62,065 nt of DNA from Gammaproteobacteria bacterium. GTDB taxonomy: Bacteria; Pseudomonadota; Gammaproteobacteria; Steroidobacterales; Rariloculaceae. A program made the translations under genes and the position numbers. The stretch is taken from contig JAJDWR010000007.1 of assembly GCA_022825505.1 (NCBI GenBank), positions 1-62,065 of the forward strand, in the 5' to 3' direction. Within the stretch, counting starts at the first letter, position 1. The number at the start of each line of letters is the position of its first letter. Under the pieces are notes generated by a model. It was given only the letters and a program-made list of their open reading frames with translations, was not told the DNA's origin and ran no database searches. This document shows positions 15,862 through 24,285 of the stretch, piece after piece.

Positions 15862-17552
15862 ATCTCGTTCCGCCTCATACGCTCGATCAGATTCTCGGTG
15901 CTGCGCCATGCCAATGCCAGGATGGTGAGGGTCGGATTCTTGTGGGCCTTGGACGCGAACACCGAACCGTCGGTCAAGTACAGGTTGCCCACTTCCCAGG
16001 CCTGGCCGAACCCGTTCGTCACGGAGGTTTCCGGATCGTCTCCCATACGCGCGGTACCGACCTCGTGAATGATCACCCCGCCCGCGGAAATGGCCTCCTG
16101 CGGAGGGCGCACGTCCGTCAGCAGCCTGCCGCCGAGCCGGTCGATGAGGTCCAACGTGGTCTGCTGAAAGTGCGCCACCTGCCGAAATTCGTGCTCGGTA
16201 TGCCGGTAGTGAAACCGGAGCACGGGGATTCCGAATCGGTCCTTGATCCCGGGGTCGATCTCGGCGTAGCAGCCGTCGTTGGGGATCATTTCCCCCCGCT
16301 GCCCGAAGCGCAGCACGCTGCCGTAGTAGCGGCGGGCATCCTCCTTCAGGGACCTGCCGTAGCCGTCGACAATGAACGGGATGTAGTCAATACCGTAACC
16401 TGGCTCCCGGAATCCGCCGCCCACCTCGTAGTGGTAGCCACGCGGGAAGTCGAGCCGGCCGGCATCCTGTTCGTCGTACAGCCAGAACGGGATGTAGACG
16501 TGTCCGCCCATGGCGCCGTCCTCGTTGTAGCGCGGACGATTCTCAAGCGAAGGGATCTGCGCGGCCATGCCCGCGCCCACCGTATCCATCAGGTTCCTGC
16601 CCACCTGTCCGCTGGCGTTGGCCAGCCCGTCCGGGTGCCTCCCGGAGGCGGAATTGAGCAGGATGCGCGCGGTCTCGCCCGTGCTTGCGGCAAGCACTAC
16701 GGCCCGCGCCGGGATGTGACGGTGCTCACCGCTGCCCTTGTCGATGTAGTTGATGCCCGAGGCGCGCCCCCGTTCGTCGGTGTCGACCCCGTACACCATG
16801 GCATCGGTGAGCATTTCCAGTCGGCCCGTCGCCTTCGCCCACGGGATCAGCGATGTGGTCGACTGAAACGCCGCGCCGATGGAGCAACCCCGGCCGCACG
16901 CGGTCGCATAGAAGCAGGCGGCGCGGGCGTCCATGGGCCGCGTGAGCACGGCACGGCGCATCGGTACACAGGGCATGCCCATGGACTCGGCGACCGACTT
17001 GATCATCAATTCCGCGATCCGCGGTCTCGGCGGCTTGTGCAGGATGCCGGGTCCGGAGTCGGGTGAATTTGTCAGTCCGTCATTGCTGCCGTAGACGCCG
17101 ATCAAGGCTTCGGTCCGATCGTAATAGGGTTCCAGATCCTCGTAGCCGATCGGCCAGTCGACCCCCAGCCCGTCCCGGGACCGGGGCTTGAAGTCCAGCG
17201 GGCCCATGCGGAACGAATTGCGGCCCCAGTGGTTGGTTCTCCCGCCGAGTACCCGGGTGCGGTACCAGCGGAAGTCCGAGTCCTCCCCGGTGCTGTAGGG
17301 CTCGCCGGGAATTTCCCATCCGCCGCCCACGCCGGCATTGTAGAAGCCGAAATCCTTGTCGGGCGTGCGAAAGCCAAGCAACGGAGCCTCGTGGCTGGTA
17401 TTGAACATGGGCGTTTCGGTAAACGGGTTGTAATCGCGGCCCGCCTCCACCAGTACCACCCCGATACCCGCCCGGGTCAGCAGGTACGCGGACATGCCGC
17501 CTCCCGCCCCGGAACCGACGACAACGACTTCGTGATTGCCCGACAATGCCAT
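15858..17552 (-). CDS. GMC-family FAD-dependent sugar or alcohol dehydrogenase
   Basis: Flavoprotein of 564 residues. The FAD-binding motif is VVVVGSGAGGGMSAYLLTRA at residues about 9-28, followed by VEAG. GGRTNHWGRNSFRM and YEDLEPYYDRTE match the gluconate/sorbitol dehydrogenase branch of GMC enzymes, and the C-terminal signature GTARMGDDPETSVTN with ASKAHKNPTLTILALAW contains the catalytic His/Asn region. It has no signal peptide of its own and would be exported by hitch-hiking with the Tat-signalled subunit 3 encoded next, whose ATG overlaps this stop. The reading frame is open far upstream, but ATG 17552 begins exactly at the FAD domain. It is divergent from the PQQ dehydrogenase. The substrate, perhaps a free sugar released outside the cell, is inferred. 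Confidence 0.88.
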   Translation of the reverse strand: MALSGNHEVVVVGSGAGGGMSAYLLTRAGIGVVLVEAGRDYNPFTETPMFNTSHEAPLLGFRTPDKDFGFYNAGVGGGWEIPGEPYSTGEDSDFRWYRTRVLGGRTNHWGRNSFRMGPLDFKPRSRDGLGVDWPIGYEDLEPYYDRTEALIGVYGSNDGLTNSPDSGPGILHKPPRPRIAELMIKSVAESMGMPCVPMRRAVLTRPMDARAACFYATACGRGCSIGAAFQSTTSLIPWAKATGRLEMLTDAMVYGVDTDERGRASGINYIDKGSGEHRHIPARAVVLAASTGETARILLNSASGRHPDGLANASGQVGRNLMDTVGAGMAAQIPSLENRPRYNEDGAMGGHVYIPFWLYDEQDAGRLDFPRGYHYEVGGGFREPGYGIDYIPFIVDGYGRSLKEDARRYYGSVLRFGQRGEMIPNDGCYAEIDPGIKDRFGIPVLRFHYRHTEHEFRQVAHFQQTTLDLIDRLGGRLLTDVRPPQEAISAGGVIIHEVGTARMGDDPETSVTNGFGQAWEVGNLYLTDGSVFASKAHKNPTLTILALAWRSTENLIERMRRNEI

Positions 17553-17657
17553 CGATGTTTTTCCCCGCGGCAGCGACCGGGTACGATGATCGTATAGCCA
17601 CCATCGTGCCCCGATGGAATCGACAAATACAGTAGGCAGTTTTCCGGCGATAGGCAA

Positions 17658-19850
17658 ATGCGACAACGCAAAATCGCAAGGCACCTGACCGCGGGACACG
17701 GCCGCCGCCTGGCCGGCGCGGCTCTGGCCCTGGCGGGCGCTTGCGCTGCGCGCGCACAGGTGGACACCGACTGGCCCGCCTACCACGGCGGCTACGACAA
17801 CGGCCACTACTCCCACCTGGACCAGATCGACCGCGCCAACGTCGGCGAACTCGAGGTGGCATGGGTTCTGGATACCGGCGACCTCTTCCCGGGAAGGGAA
17901 ATGTACGCCCAGCCACTGGTCATCGACGGTGTGATCTACGTGGTTTCTCCCAAACTGAAGGTAATCGCGGCAGACGCGGCCAGCGGCGAGATCATCTGGC
18001 AGTTCGACCCTTTCGAAGGCCGCCCGGCGCTGGGCCGGTACCGGGTGCGAGGCGTCACTCACTGGTCCGGGGACGATGACGCACGGTTGTTTGCGGGTCT
18101 GCGCCATCACCTGTACGCCCTGGACGCGCGCACCGGGGAACCGGTACGGGGCTTCGGAGACCAGGGAAAAATCGATCTGCGCGAGCACCTGGACCGGGAC
18201 CCGGAAGCGCTGTCCGTGCAGTTGACGACGCCGGGCGTCATTTTCGGGGAGATGCTGATCGTGGGCAGCACGGTGAGCGAGTTCCTGCCCTCGGCCTACG
18301 GCGACATCCGCGCGTTCGATGTACAGTCCGGCGAACTGCGCTGGTCGTTTCACGTCATACCCAGGCCGGGCGAGTTTGGTCACGATACGTGGCCGGAGGG
18401 GGCGTGGAGGTACGCCGGCGGCGCCAACAGCTGGGCCGGCCTTGCACTGGACGCTGCCCGCGGCATCGTCTATGCACCGACGGGCTCGGCGGCATTCGAC
18501 TATTACGGCGGCGACCGGCCCGGCGATAACCTGTTTGCGAACTCGCTGCTGGCGCTGGATGCAGCCACGGGCGAGCGGATCTGGCATTTTCAGACAGTGC
18601 GTCACGACACCTGGGACCGGGACCTGCCCACGGCGCCGACCCTGGTGACGGTGGAACGCTCCGGCCGCCGCATCGACGCGGTCGCCCAGCCGACAAAGTC
18701 CGGCCATCTGTTCGTATTCGACCGCGAAACCGGGGATTCGGTTTTTCCCATTGAGGAGCGGGCCGTTCCCGCCGCTGAACTACCCGGCGAGACACTGTCG
18801 CCCCGGCAGCCGCTGCCCCTTCTGCCCGCACCGTTCGCACGCCAACAGCTCACGGAGGCGCTGCTGAGCCGGCGCACGCCGGACGCCCACGCGGCGGTGT
18901 TGGAGAGATTCCGCCAGTACAGAAGCGGCGGGCAGTTCACTCCGCAGAGCCTCACGGGGACGATCATGCAGCCGGGCCTGGACGGAGGCGCGGAATGGGG
19001 CGGCGCCGCCTGGGATCCAGAGACCGGCCTGCTGTATCTGAACGCCAACGACGTACCCTGGCTGGTGCGTCTGTCCGAACGGCCGGAGTCCGGCGACGTC
19101 ATCAACGGTCGCGAAATCTACGACCGCGAATGCGCGGTCTGTCACGGCGCCGATCGGCGCGGCACGGCCGAGTTACCGCCACTGACGGGTCTGGGCGAGC
19201 ACCATTCGCTGCTGGAGGTGGTGCAATTCGTGGCGCTCGGCTCCGGCACCATGCCCGGATTCCGCGGACTCGGCGCCGACGCGCTGTACGCGGTAGGAGA
19301 ATACGTATTGACGGGGCGGGAAACCATGTCGGCCGCCGACGCACAACTGGCCCGCGAGACCCGGTCGACCAACGCGGCCGTCACCAGCCCCTATACGCTT
19401 GCCGAAGCCGCCAGGTTCCAGGATCCCGACGGCTATCCGGCTATCGAACCGCCCTGGGGAACGCTCAACGCCATCGACCTCGATACGGGCGATTACGCCT
19501 GGCGCGTTCCGCTCGGAGAGTATCCAGAACTGGCCGAATCGGGCGCGGAACCCACGGGCAGCGAGAACTACGGCGGCCCGTTAGTGACCGCGGGCGGTCT
19601 GGTATTTATCGCCGCTACCATCTTCGACCGCAAGCTCCGGGCCTTCGACAAGTTCTCGGGCGAGTTGCTGTGGGAGACCGTGTTGCCGGCGGCCGGCCAT
19701 GCCACACCGATCTCCTACCGGATCGGCGGCCGCCAGTACATCGTCATCGCAGCGGGCGGTGGCAAGGCCACTGCGAGGGCGGGAGCCGAAGATGCCGGCA
19801 GCGGCGCTTCCTACGTAGCCTTCGCATTGCCCGACAACTTCGATCCCTGA
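17658..19850 (+). CDS. PQQ-dependent dehydrogenase with an embedded cytochrome c domain
   Basis: Exported quinoprotein of 730 residues. A signal segment (LAGAALALAGACAARAQ) precedes the eight-bladed propeller, with blade motifs NVGELEVAWVLDTGD, AADAASGEIIWQFDP and ALDAATGERIWHFQTVRHD followed by TWDRDLP. A c-type heme site CAVCH is at residues about 492-496 with a likely Met ligand in GTMPGFRGLG. The propeller resumes afterwards (NAIDLDTGDYAWRVPLG to ATPISYRIGGRQYIVIAAGG), so the cytochrome is inserted between blades rather than appended. This arrangement is known in a subset of mGDH-like quinoproteins. It oxidises an alcohol or sugar in the periplasm. It is divergent from the GMC operon, and both could act on the same sugars. 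Confidence 0.9.
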   Translation: MRQRKIARHLTAGHGRRLAGAALALAGACAARAQVDTDWPAYHGGYDNGHYSHLDQIDRANVGELEVAWVLDTGDLFPGREMYAQPLVIDGVIYVVSPKLKVIAADAASGEIIWQFDPFEGRPALGRYRVRGVTHWSGDDDARLFAGLRHHLYALDARTGEPVRGFGDQGKIDLREHLDRDPEALSVQLTTPGVIFGEMLIVGSTVSEFLPSAYGDIRAFDVQSGELRWSFHVIPRPGEFGHDTWPEGAWRYAGGANSWAGLALDAARGIVYAPTGSAAFDYYGGDRPGDNLFANSLLALDAATGERIWHFQTVRHDTWDRDLPTAPTLVTVERSGRRIDAVAQPTKSGHLFVFDRETGDSVFPIEERAVPAAELPGETLSPRQPLPLLPAPFARQQLTEALLSRRTPDAHAAVLERFRQYRSGGQFTPQSLTGTIMQPGLDGGAEWGGAAWDPETGLLYLNANDVPWLVRLSERPESGDVINGREIYDRECAVCHGADRRGTAELPPLTGLGEHHSLLEVVQFVALGSGTMPGFRGLGADALYAVGEYVLTGRETMSAADAQLARETRSTNAAVTSPYTLAEAARFQDPDGYPAIEPPWGTLNAIDLDTGDYAWRVPLGEYPELAESGAEPTGSENYGGPLVTAGGLVFIAATIFDRKLRAFDKFSGELLWETVLPAAGHATPISYRIGGRQYIVIAAGGGKATARAGAEDAGSGASYVAFALPDNFDP

Positions 19851-20076
19851 CGGCGCGGGTAGAAACGTTATCGGTACGGCTCTGCCGATTCAATGTAGTG
19901 CGGATGGCCCGCCCATCGAACGGCTAGTCCTGGCTGAGGTCGTCCGAGTGCCGGCGGCCGGAAGGTGGATGGGTTACAGCGCGAATGCGGTCACGTGCGC
20001 CGTTCGGGACCTGACCGGAGGAACGGTGTAGACTCTGGCCAGGGAAAACAGCCATCAGGACAACAAGGAGCAAGTC

Positions 20077-20955
20077 ATGTGCGACGATCGAACATTCAGG
20101 GAATCCAGCGAGTATCTGGACGGCAAAAATGAATTGACCCGGCGTGAGTTCGGCACACTGTCGGCGGGGGCCGGGCTCGCGGCGCTGCTGCCGCGGGCGG
20201 CCAACGCGCAGGCGGTCACCGAGCAGGACGTCGAGGTCACCACCCCCGACGGCGTCGCGGACTGCTTCTTCGTGCACCCCGCTTCCGGAACGCATCCCGG
20301 GGTGTTGATCTGGCCCGACATTCTGGGCCTGCGTCCGGCCTTCCGGCAGATGGGCCGGCGGCTCGCCGAGTCGGGCTACTCCGTACTCGTGGTCAATCCC
20401 TTCTACCGCTCGGTGCGCTCGCCGGTCGTACCCGAGGGCGCGAGCTTCCAGGACGAGGAAACCCGAAACACGGTCATTCCGCTCGCGCGCGCGCTCAACG
20501 CCGACACCCACATCTCCGACGCGCGGGCGTTTGTCGATTTCCTCGACGCCCAGGATGCCGTCGATCCGGACCGCAAGATGGGCACGACCGGATACTGCAT
20601 GGGCGGCCCGATCACGATGCGCACCGCGTGGGCGCGCGCGGACCGCGTCGGCGCCGGTGCATCGTTCCACGGCGGCGGGCTCGTGACCGACCAGCCGAAC
20701 AGCCCCCACCTGCTTGTCGCGGAGATGGACGCGCACTACCTGTTCGCAATCGCCGACAACGACGACATGGAGGATCCCGAGGCGAAGAACGTGTTGCGCG
20801 AAACCTTCGACGCCGCCGGACTGCCCGCGGAGATCGAGGTCTACGAGGGCGCACTGCACGGCTGGTGTCCGCCGGATTCCGCGGTCTACCACGAGGCGCA
20901 GGCCGAACGGGCGTGGAGCCGGCTGCTGGTGCTGTTCGAGACGGCGCTGGCCTGA
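20077..20955 (+). CDS. Exported dienelactone hydrolase-family protein
   Basis: Alpha/beta hydrolase of 292 residues. The N-terminus has a Tat-type signal (TRREFGTLSAGAGLAALLPR, cut near ANAQA), which is unusual for this mostly cytoplasmic family. The nucleophile elbow GTTGYCMGG carries Cys as in dienelactone hydrolases. A candidate acid (IADNDDMEDPE) and the catalytic His (EGALHGWCPP) follow at the expected spacing. It would hydrolyse a lactone or ester in the periplasm, which could suit the products of the neighbouring sugar dehydrogenases, though this is inference. A strong ribosome site (AAGGAG) lies before the ATG. The 226-base gap after the PQQ gene suggests its own promoter. It ends convergent with the helicase gene at 20981. 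Confidence 0.88.
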   Translation: MCDDRTFRESSEYLDGKNELTRREFGTLSAGAGLAALLPRAANAQAVTEQDVEVTTPDGVADCFFVHPASGTHPGVLIWPDILGLRPAFRQMGRRLAESGYSVLVVNPFYRSVRSPVVPEGASFQDEETRNTVIPLARALNADTHISDARAFVDFLDAQDAVDPDRKMGTTGYCMGGPITMRTAWARADRVGAGASFHGGGLVTDQPNSPHLLVAEMDAHYLFAIADNDDMEDPEAKNVLRETFDAAGLPAEIEVYEGALHGWCPPDSAVYHEAQAERAWSRLLVLFETALA

Positions 20956-20980
20956 GGAAGGCCCAGGCAAAGCGGGAGAC

Positions 20981-23900
20981 TTACTCCGAGCTAGTTTCGG
21001 GGAGCTCCACCTCTACGAGCCCGCCGCTGACGGGGAAGTGAACCCAACATCCGGCGCATTGGAGGCCGGCTCCCCGCAGGGCGTTCGCGTAAGCGGCGAG
21101 CTGGCCCGAGTATTCCAAGGCCTCGTCGGGCCACTCCGAGCGCGGGCGCGGTGAGGACTTGTGGTCGATCACGATCCACCCCTGCCCGGTTTCCAGCAAG
21201 AGATCGATCCAGCCGCGGAGCACCTGGCCGTTATCCCGGACGAGTTCGACGGGGTGCTCGACCAGCATGCGGCGGGGAGCGAATGCGGCGTTGACCGCGT
21301 CCATGAGACGCCGCGCACAGTCGACGGCATCGCGCGGGGACAATGCCCCCTCGCCTGCTACATTGCGGATGAGCGCCGCAGCGCGGACCACCGCATCGTC
21401 GCGGTGCGGATTGACAAGCTCCGCCGCGATCGCCGCGTGCAGCGCCGTGCCGACCTTCCCCATGTCGTCGGAATGAACGGCGATTCGCGGCCCGATCTCG
21501 ACCTTCTCGCCTACGGTGGCGCCCTTGACGGGGCCGGCATGGGAGGGGCTTAGCCGCTCCCGGAGTCGAAGCTCGCTCGGCGACCGCTCGGAAAACCAGG
21601 CCGGTGCAAACGGAGCCGGCGCCGGCGCCGCGGACTCAGCCGTTGCCAGATCCACCACCGCCGAGGGGATGGGTTCGCCGTCGGGAAGCGGGTGTTCGTC
21701 GCCCGCAGGAAGTAGATACCGGGAGTTGAAGTTACCGAGCCACGCACCGCTGCGCGGCCCCGATGGCGGCAGGACGATGATGAGGGTGTCCCGGGCTCGG
21801 GTCATGCCCACGTACGCCAGTCGGCGTCCTTCCGCCTCCGCTGCGGCTGCGGTCCTCACGCCCTCCTCCGACGACATGATGCTGTCCAGGACGGGAACGT
21901 CCCTTGTATTCCTGCCGAAGACGTTCGGGTAGAAGCGGATGGCCCGCCCACCGAGCGGATTGTCCAGGTCGAGGTGATCCGAGCCGGACTCGACGCGAAC
22001 ATCCCAGATTCGGGGCCGCCACGCGTAGTAAAAGTCCGTCGCAACCACCACCGGCCACTCCAGGCTCTTTGCCCGATGGTAGGTCAGCACGTGCACGGCG
22101 TCGCCGCCGGTGACCACCGGCTGCAGGTCCAGCTCCGGGGAGGTCGGATTCTCCAGCCAGAACAGGAACCCGGTGAGCGTCGCCGCCTCGTGCTGCGATG
22201 CACAGTGGTTTTCGTACTCGACCGAGAGGTGGAGAAAGGCATCCAGGTTGCGCTGGCGCTGGGCGGCGGTGATGGCGTCCGGCCCCCAGGCGGTCACGAT
22301 CGGGCGGACGCCGACGTAGTTGAGCACCCGCGCCAGGATCTCCACCGGCGACTGCGTCATCGTCTGGCCGCGCAGGTGGGCGATGCGGGACACGATGGGG
22401 TCGTCGGCCACCGCCCAGTCCCGGTCCCGTTCCCCGGATGCCAGCCAGCGCAGCCGGTACGCAAGCCACTCTTCCGGCTCCTCGCAAGCGCCCAGGGCCC
22501 GGATTTCTGCCGTGGCAAGCGTGTCGGAGGGATCGTTCAACCGGCGCAGGCACGCTTTCGCAAGGCACACCTCGGGCGTTTCCAGAAGCCCGGCCAGGGT
22601 CATCTTCATGGGCACCCGACGCAGGCGCAGTGCTTTGGCAATTTCCTGGACGTGGCCATTGGTCGCGGCGAGCACCGCGATGTCGCCGTAGGTGACAGCC
22701 CGCACTTCGCCCGTCTCCGGGTCGCTCACCCGATGCCCGGAGCCGATGTATTCCGAGATGGCGAGCGCCACCGCACCGGCCTGTACCTCACGTTTCCCCT
22801 TCGGGAGCGTCCAGCGCACCACCGCCGGCGACCCGTGAATTTCGCGGCGCTGGGGCGACAACTCGACCCGATCGGGACTCATGCCATCGCGCTGGAAGGC
22901 TTCGCCGAATACCGCGTTCATGTAACGCACGAGCGAAGGCCGCGAGCGCCACGACCGATCGAGCACGTCGAGCCGGCTGCCGCGGTCGACGAGCGCGTCG
23001 AGCGTGCTTCCCACAAGCTCCGGATCGCTGCCCCGGAAACCGAATATGGCCTGCTTGACGTCTCCGACGAAGAACACCTCACCGGCGAAGCGGGCGAATT
23101 TCATGAACAGCGCCAGTTGCATCGGATTGGTGTCCTGGAATTCATCCACCAGCAGCAACCGGACCTCCTCGGAAAGTCGCTCCGCCACCGCTGGTTCGTC
23201 AAGGGCGCGCAGCATGAGTTGTTCCATGTCGGGGTAGTCGACGAGGCCGCGCGCGGTCTTCAGGCCCTGGAACCGGTCGAGGGTTTCCCCCGCGATCGCG
23301 AACACGCCCTCGATGTAACCGCATATGTCGGCGTGAAAGTCCGAGTGACGGTCGTAGCAGGCGGCCGCGGCCCGCACCGGGATGGCCGCATCCGCGCTTC
23401 GTTTGGTCGGACCCGCCTTGCTCAGCGAAATCCACAGCGTCCATCGGCAGTCGTCGCGGCGAAGTTCCGCCGCGGCGTTGCGCAGTCTGGCGACGTATCC
23501 GCGGGTACCCTTGGTGGTATCGGTTACAAGGTCGATATCAGCGATGGCATTCTCGACGGCCGCAAGCAGCGCCTCCGACGCCTCCGCTCCGCAAGTGGCC
23601 TCCGGAAAGTAGCCGAGCAATCGCTTCGCGCTTTGCCGGCCCATCCCGGGCAGATCGGCCGGGTCGATATCGTTGCTTCTCGCCTCCTGGGCGATTCTGC
23701 GTACATGGTCCTGCCAGCCCGTACCGGCGCGGTCGTCCACGAGCGCCAGGCGCTGGGCGCGGAGGTTCATCTCTCGCACCCGTTCGGCGCTAAGCACCTC
23801 GTCCAACGCTTGGTTGAACAGACGCGCACCGTCTTCGACGCCCGCGACGTTGATCTCCGGCGAGAGCCCGAGTTCGAACGCAAACCGGCCGAGCAGGCGG

Positions 23901-24169
23901 GCACAGACGCTGTGCACGGTGCCGATGAGGGACTGCGCCATCTGCGCCGAGAGCAAGGGCCGCCCGCTGCGGATCAGTCGCGTCCGCACCCGGTCCTGAA
24001 GCTCCGCCGCCGCCTTGACCGTGAACGTGGTGCCGATCACGGCGGCGGGCGTCACCCTCCCTTCGCAAAGCGCCTGCTCAAGCTCCCGGGTCAGGCGGTA
24101 CGTCTTGCCGCTACCGGCTCCGGCGCTGATGAAGCGTACGTGTTCGAGGTCCCGCTTCTTGCTGCTCAC
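20981..24169 (-). CDS. addA: AddA-like UvrD-family helicase-nuclease
   Basis: About 1,062 residues. The helicase part has Walker A (ISAGAGSGKTYRLT), motif II (LLLVDEFQDTNPMQLALF), motif V-like TYHRAKSLEWPVVVATDF and motif VI LAYVGMTRARDTLII. The C-terminal RecB-type PD-(D/E)XK nuclease has GWIDLLLETGQGWIVIDHKS, whose Asp and Asp-x-Lys form the active site. It works with AddB to process double-strand DNA breaks for recombination. The GTG at 24169 is chosen because GGGAG lies 9 bases upstream and the GTG overlaps the stop of a small ORF (GTGA); another GTG 15 bases earlier is possible. Most Gammaproteobacteria use RecBCD, so an AddAB-type pair in addB-addA order is notable. Confidence 0.85.
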   Translation of the reverse strand: MSSKKRDLEHVRFISAGAGSGKTYRLTRELEQALCEGRVTPAAVIGTTFTVKAAAELQDRVRTRLIRSGRPLLSAQMAQSLIGTVHSVCARLLGRFAFELGLSPEINVAGVEDGARLFNQALDEVLSAERVREMNLRAQRLALVDDRAGTGWQDHVRRIAQEARSNDIDPADLPGMGRQSAKRLLGYFPEATCGAEASEALLAAVENAIADIDLVTDTTKGTRGYVARLRNAAAELRRDDCRWTLWISLSKAGPTKRSADAAIPVRAAAACYDRHSDFHADICGYIEGVFAIAGETLDRFQGLKTARGLVDYPDMEQLMLRALDEPAVAERLSEEVRLLLVDEFQDTNPMQLALFMKFARFAGEVFFVGDVKQAIFGFRGSDPELVGSTLDALVDRGSRLDVLDRSWRSRPSLVRYMNAVFGEAFQRDGMSPDRVELSPQRREIHGSPAVVRWTLPKGKREVQAGAVALAISEYIGSGHRVSDPETGEVRAVTYGDIAVLAATNGHVQEIAKALRLRRVPMKMTLAGLLETPEVCLAKACLRRLNDPSDTLATAEIRALGACEEPEEWLAYRLRWLASGERDRDWAVADDPIVSRIAHLRGQTMTQSPVEILARVLNYVGVRPIVTAWGPDAITAAQRQRNLDAFLHLSVEYENHCASQHEAATLTGFLFWLENPTSPELDLQPVVTGGDAVHVLTYHRAKSLEWPVVVATDFYYAWRPRIWDVRVESGSDHLDLDNPLGGRAIRFYPNVFGRNTRDVPVLDSIMSSEEGVRTAAAAEAEGRRLAYVGMTRARDTLIIVLPPSGPRSGAWLGNFNSRYLLPAGDEHPLPDGEPIPSAVVDLATAESAAPAPAPFAPAWFSERSPSELRLRERLSPSHAGPVKGATVGEKVEIGPRIAVHSDDMGKVGTALHAAIAAELVNPHRDDAVVRAAALIRNVAGEGALSPRDAVDCARRLMDAVNAAFAPRRMLVEHPVELVRDNGQVLRGWIDLLLETGQGWIVIDHKSSPRPRSEWPDEALEYSGQLAAYANALRGAGLQCAGCWVHFPVSGGLVEVELPETSSE

Positions 24170-24250
24170 GCGGTGTTCTCCCACCGGTCGCGTCCGCAGT
24201 TCCGGTCGCTCATGCCGTGTTCTCCCACCGACCGCACTCGCCGTTCCGAC
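24164..24250 (-). repeat. 44-bp tandem duplication of the addA initiation region
   Basis: Two adjacent units, 24250-24208 (43 bases) and 24207-24164 (44 bases), are about three-quarters identical. Each ends in GGTGGGAGAACAC, three bases of spacer and an ATGAGC or GTGAGC start. The duplication therefore created two ribosome sites with two start codons 44 bases apart, in different frames. The upstream one is an internal Met of the small ORF; the downstream one opens addA. Confidence 0.75.
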
Positions 24251-24285
24251 TGTTCCGCTTGCGCACCGCGCCGTTGGCCATTCAT
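24166..24285 (-). CDS. Small ORF bridging addB and addA by stop/start overlaps
   Basis: A 39-residue open frame begins at an ATG overlapping the addB stop (ATGA at 24285-24282) and ends with a TGA overlapping the addA start (GTGA at 24169-24166). The product would be arginine-rich (MNGQRRGAQAEQSERRVRSV and onward), with no recognisable domain. GGGAG sits 13 bases before its ATG at the end of addB. Its likely role is translational coupling between the two subunits rather than a functional peptide; a genuine small protein cannot be excluded. Part of it is built from the 44-bp duplication. Confidence 0.45.
   Translation of the reverse strand: MNGQRRGAQAEQSERRVRSVGEHGMSDRNCGRDRWENTA

Noticed and set aside
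17553..18707. An upstream extension of the GMC gene by 385 codons
   Set aside because: It runs antisense through the PQQ dehydrogenase gene; the FAD-binding motif begins just after ATG 17552, so the extension is not real coding sequence.
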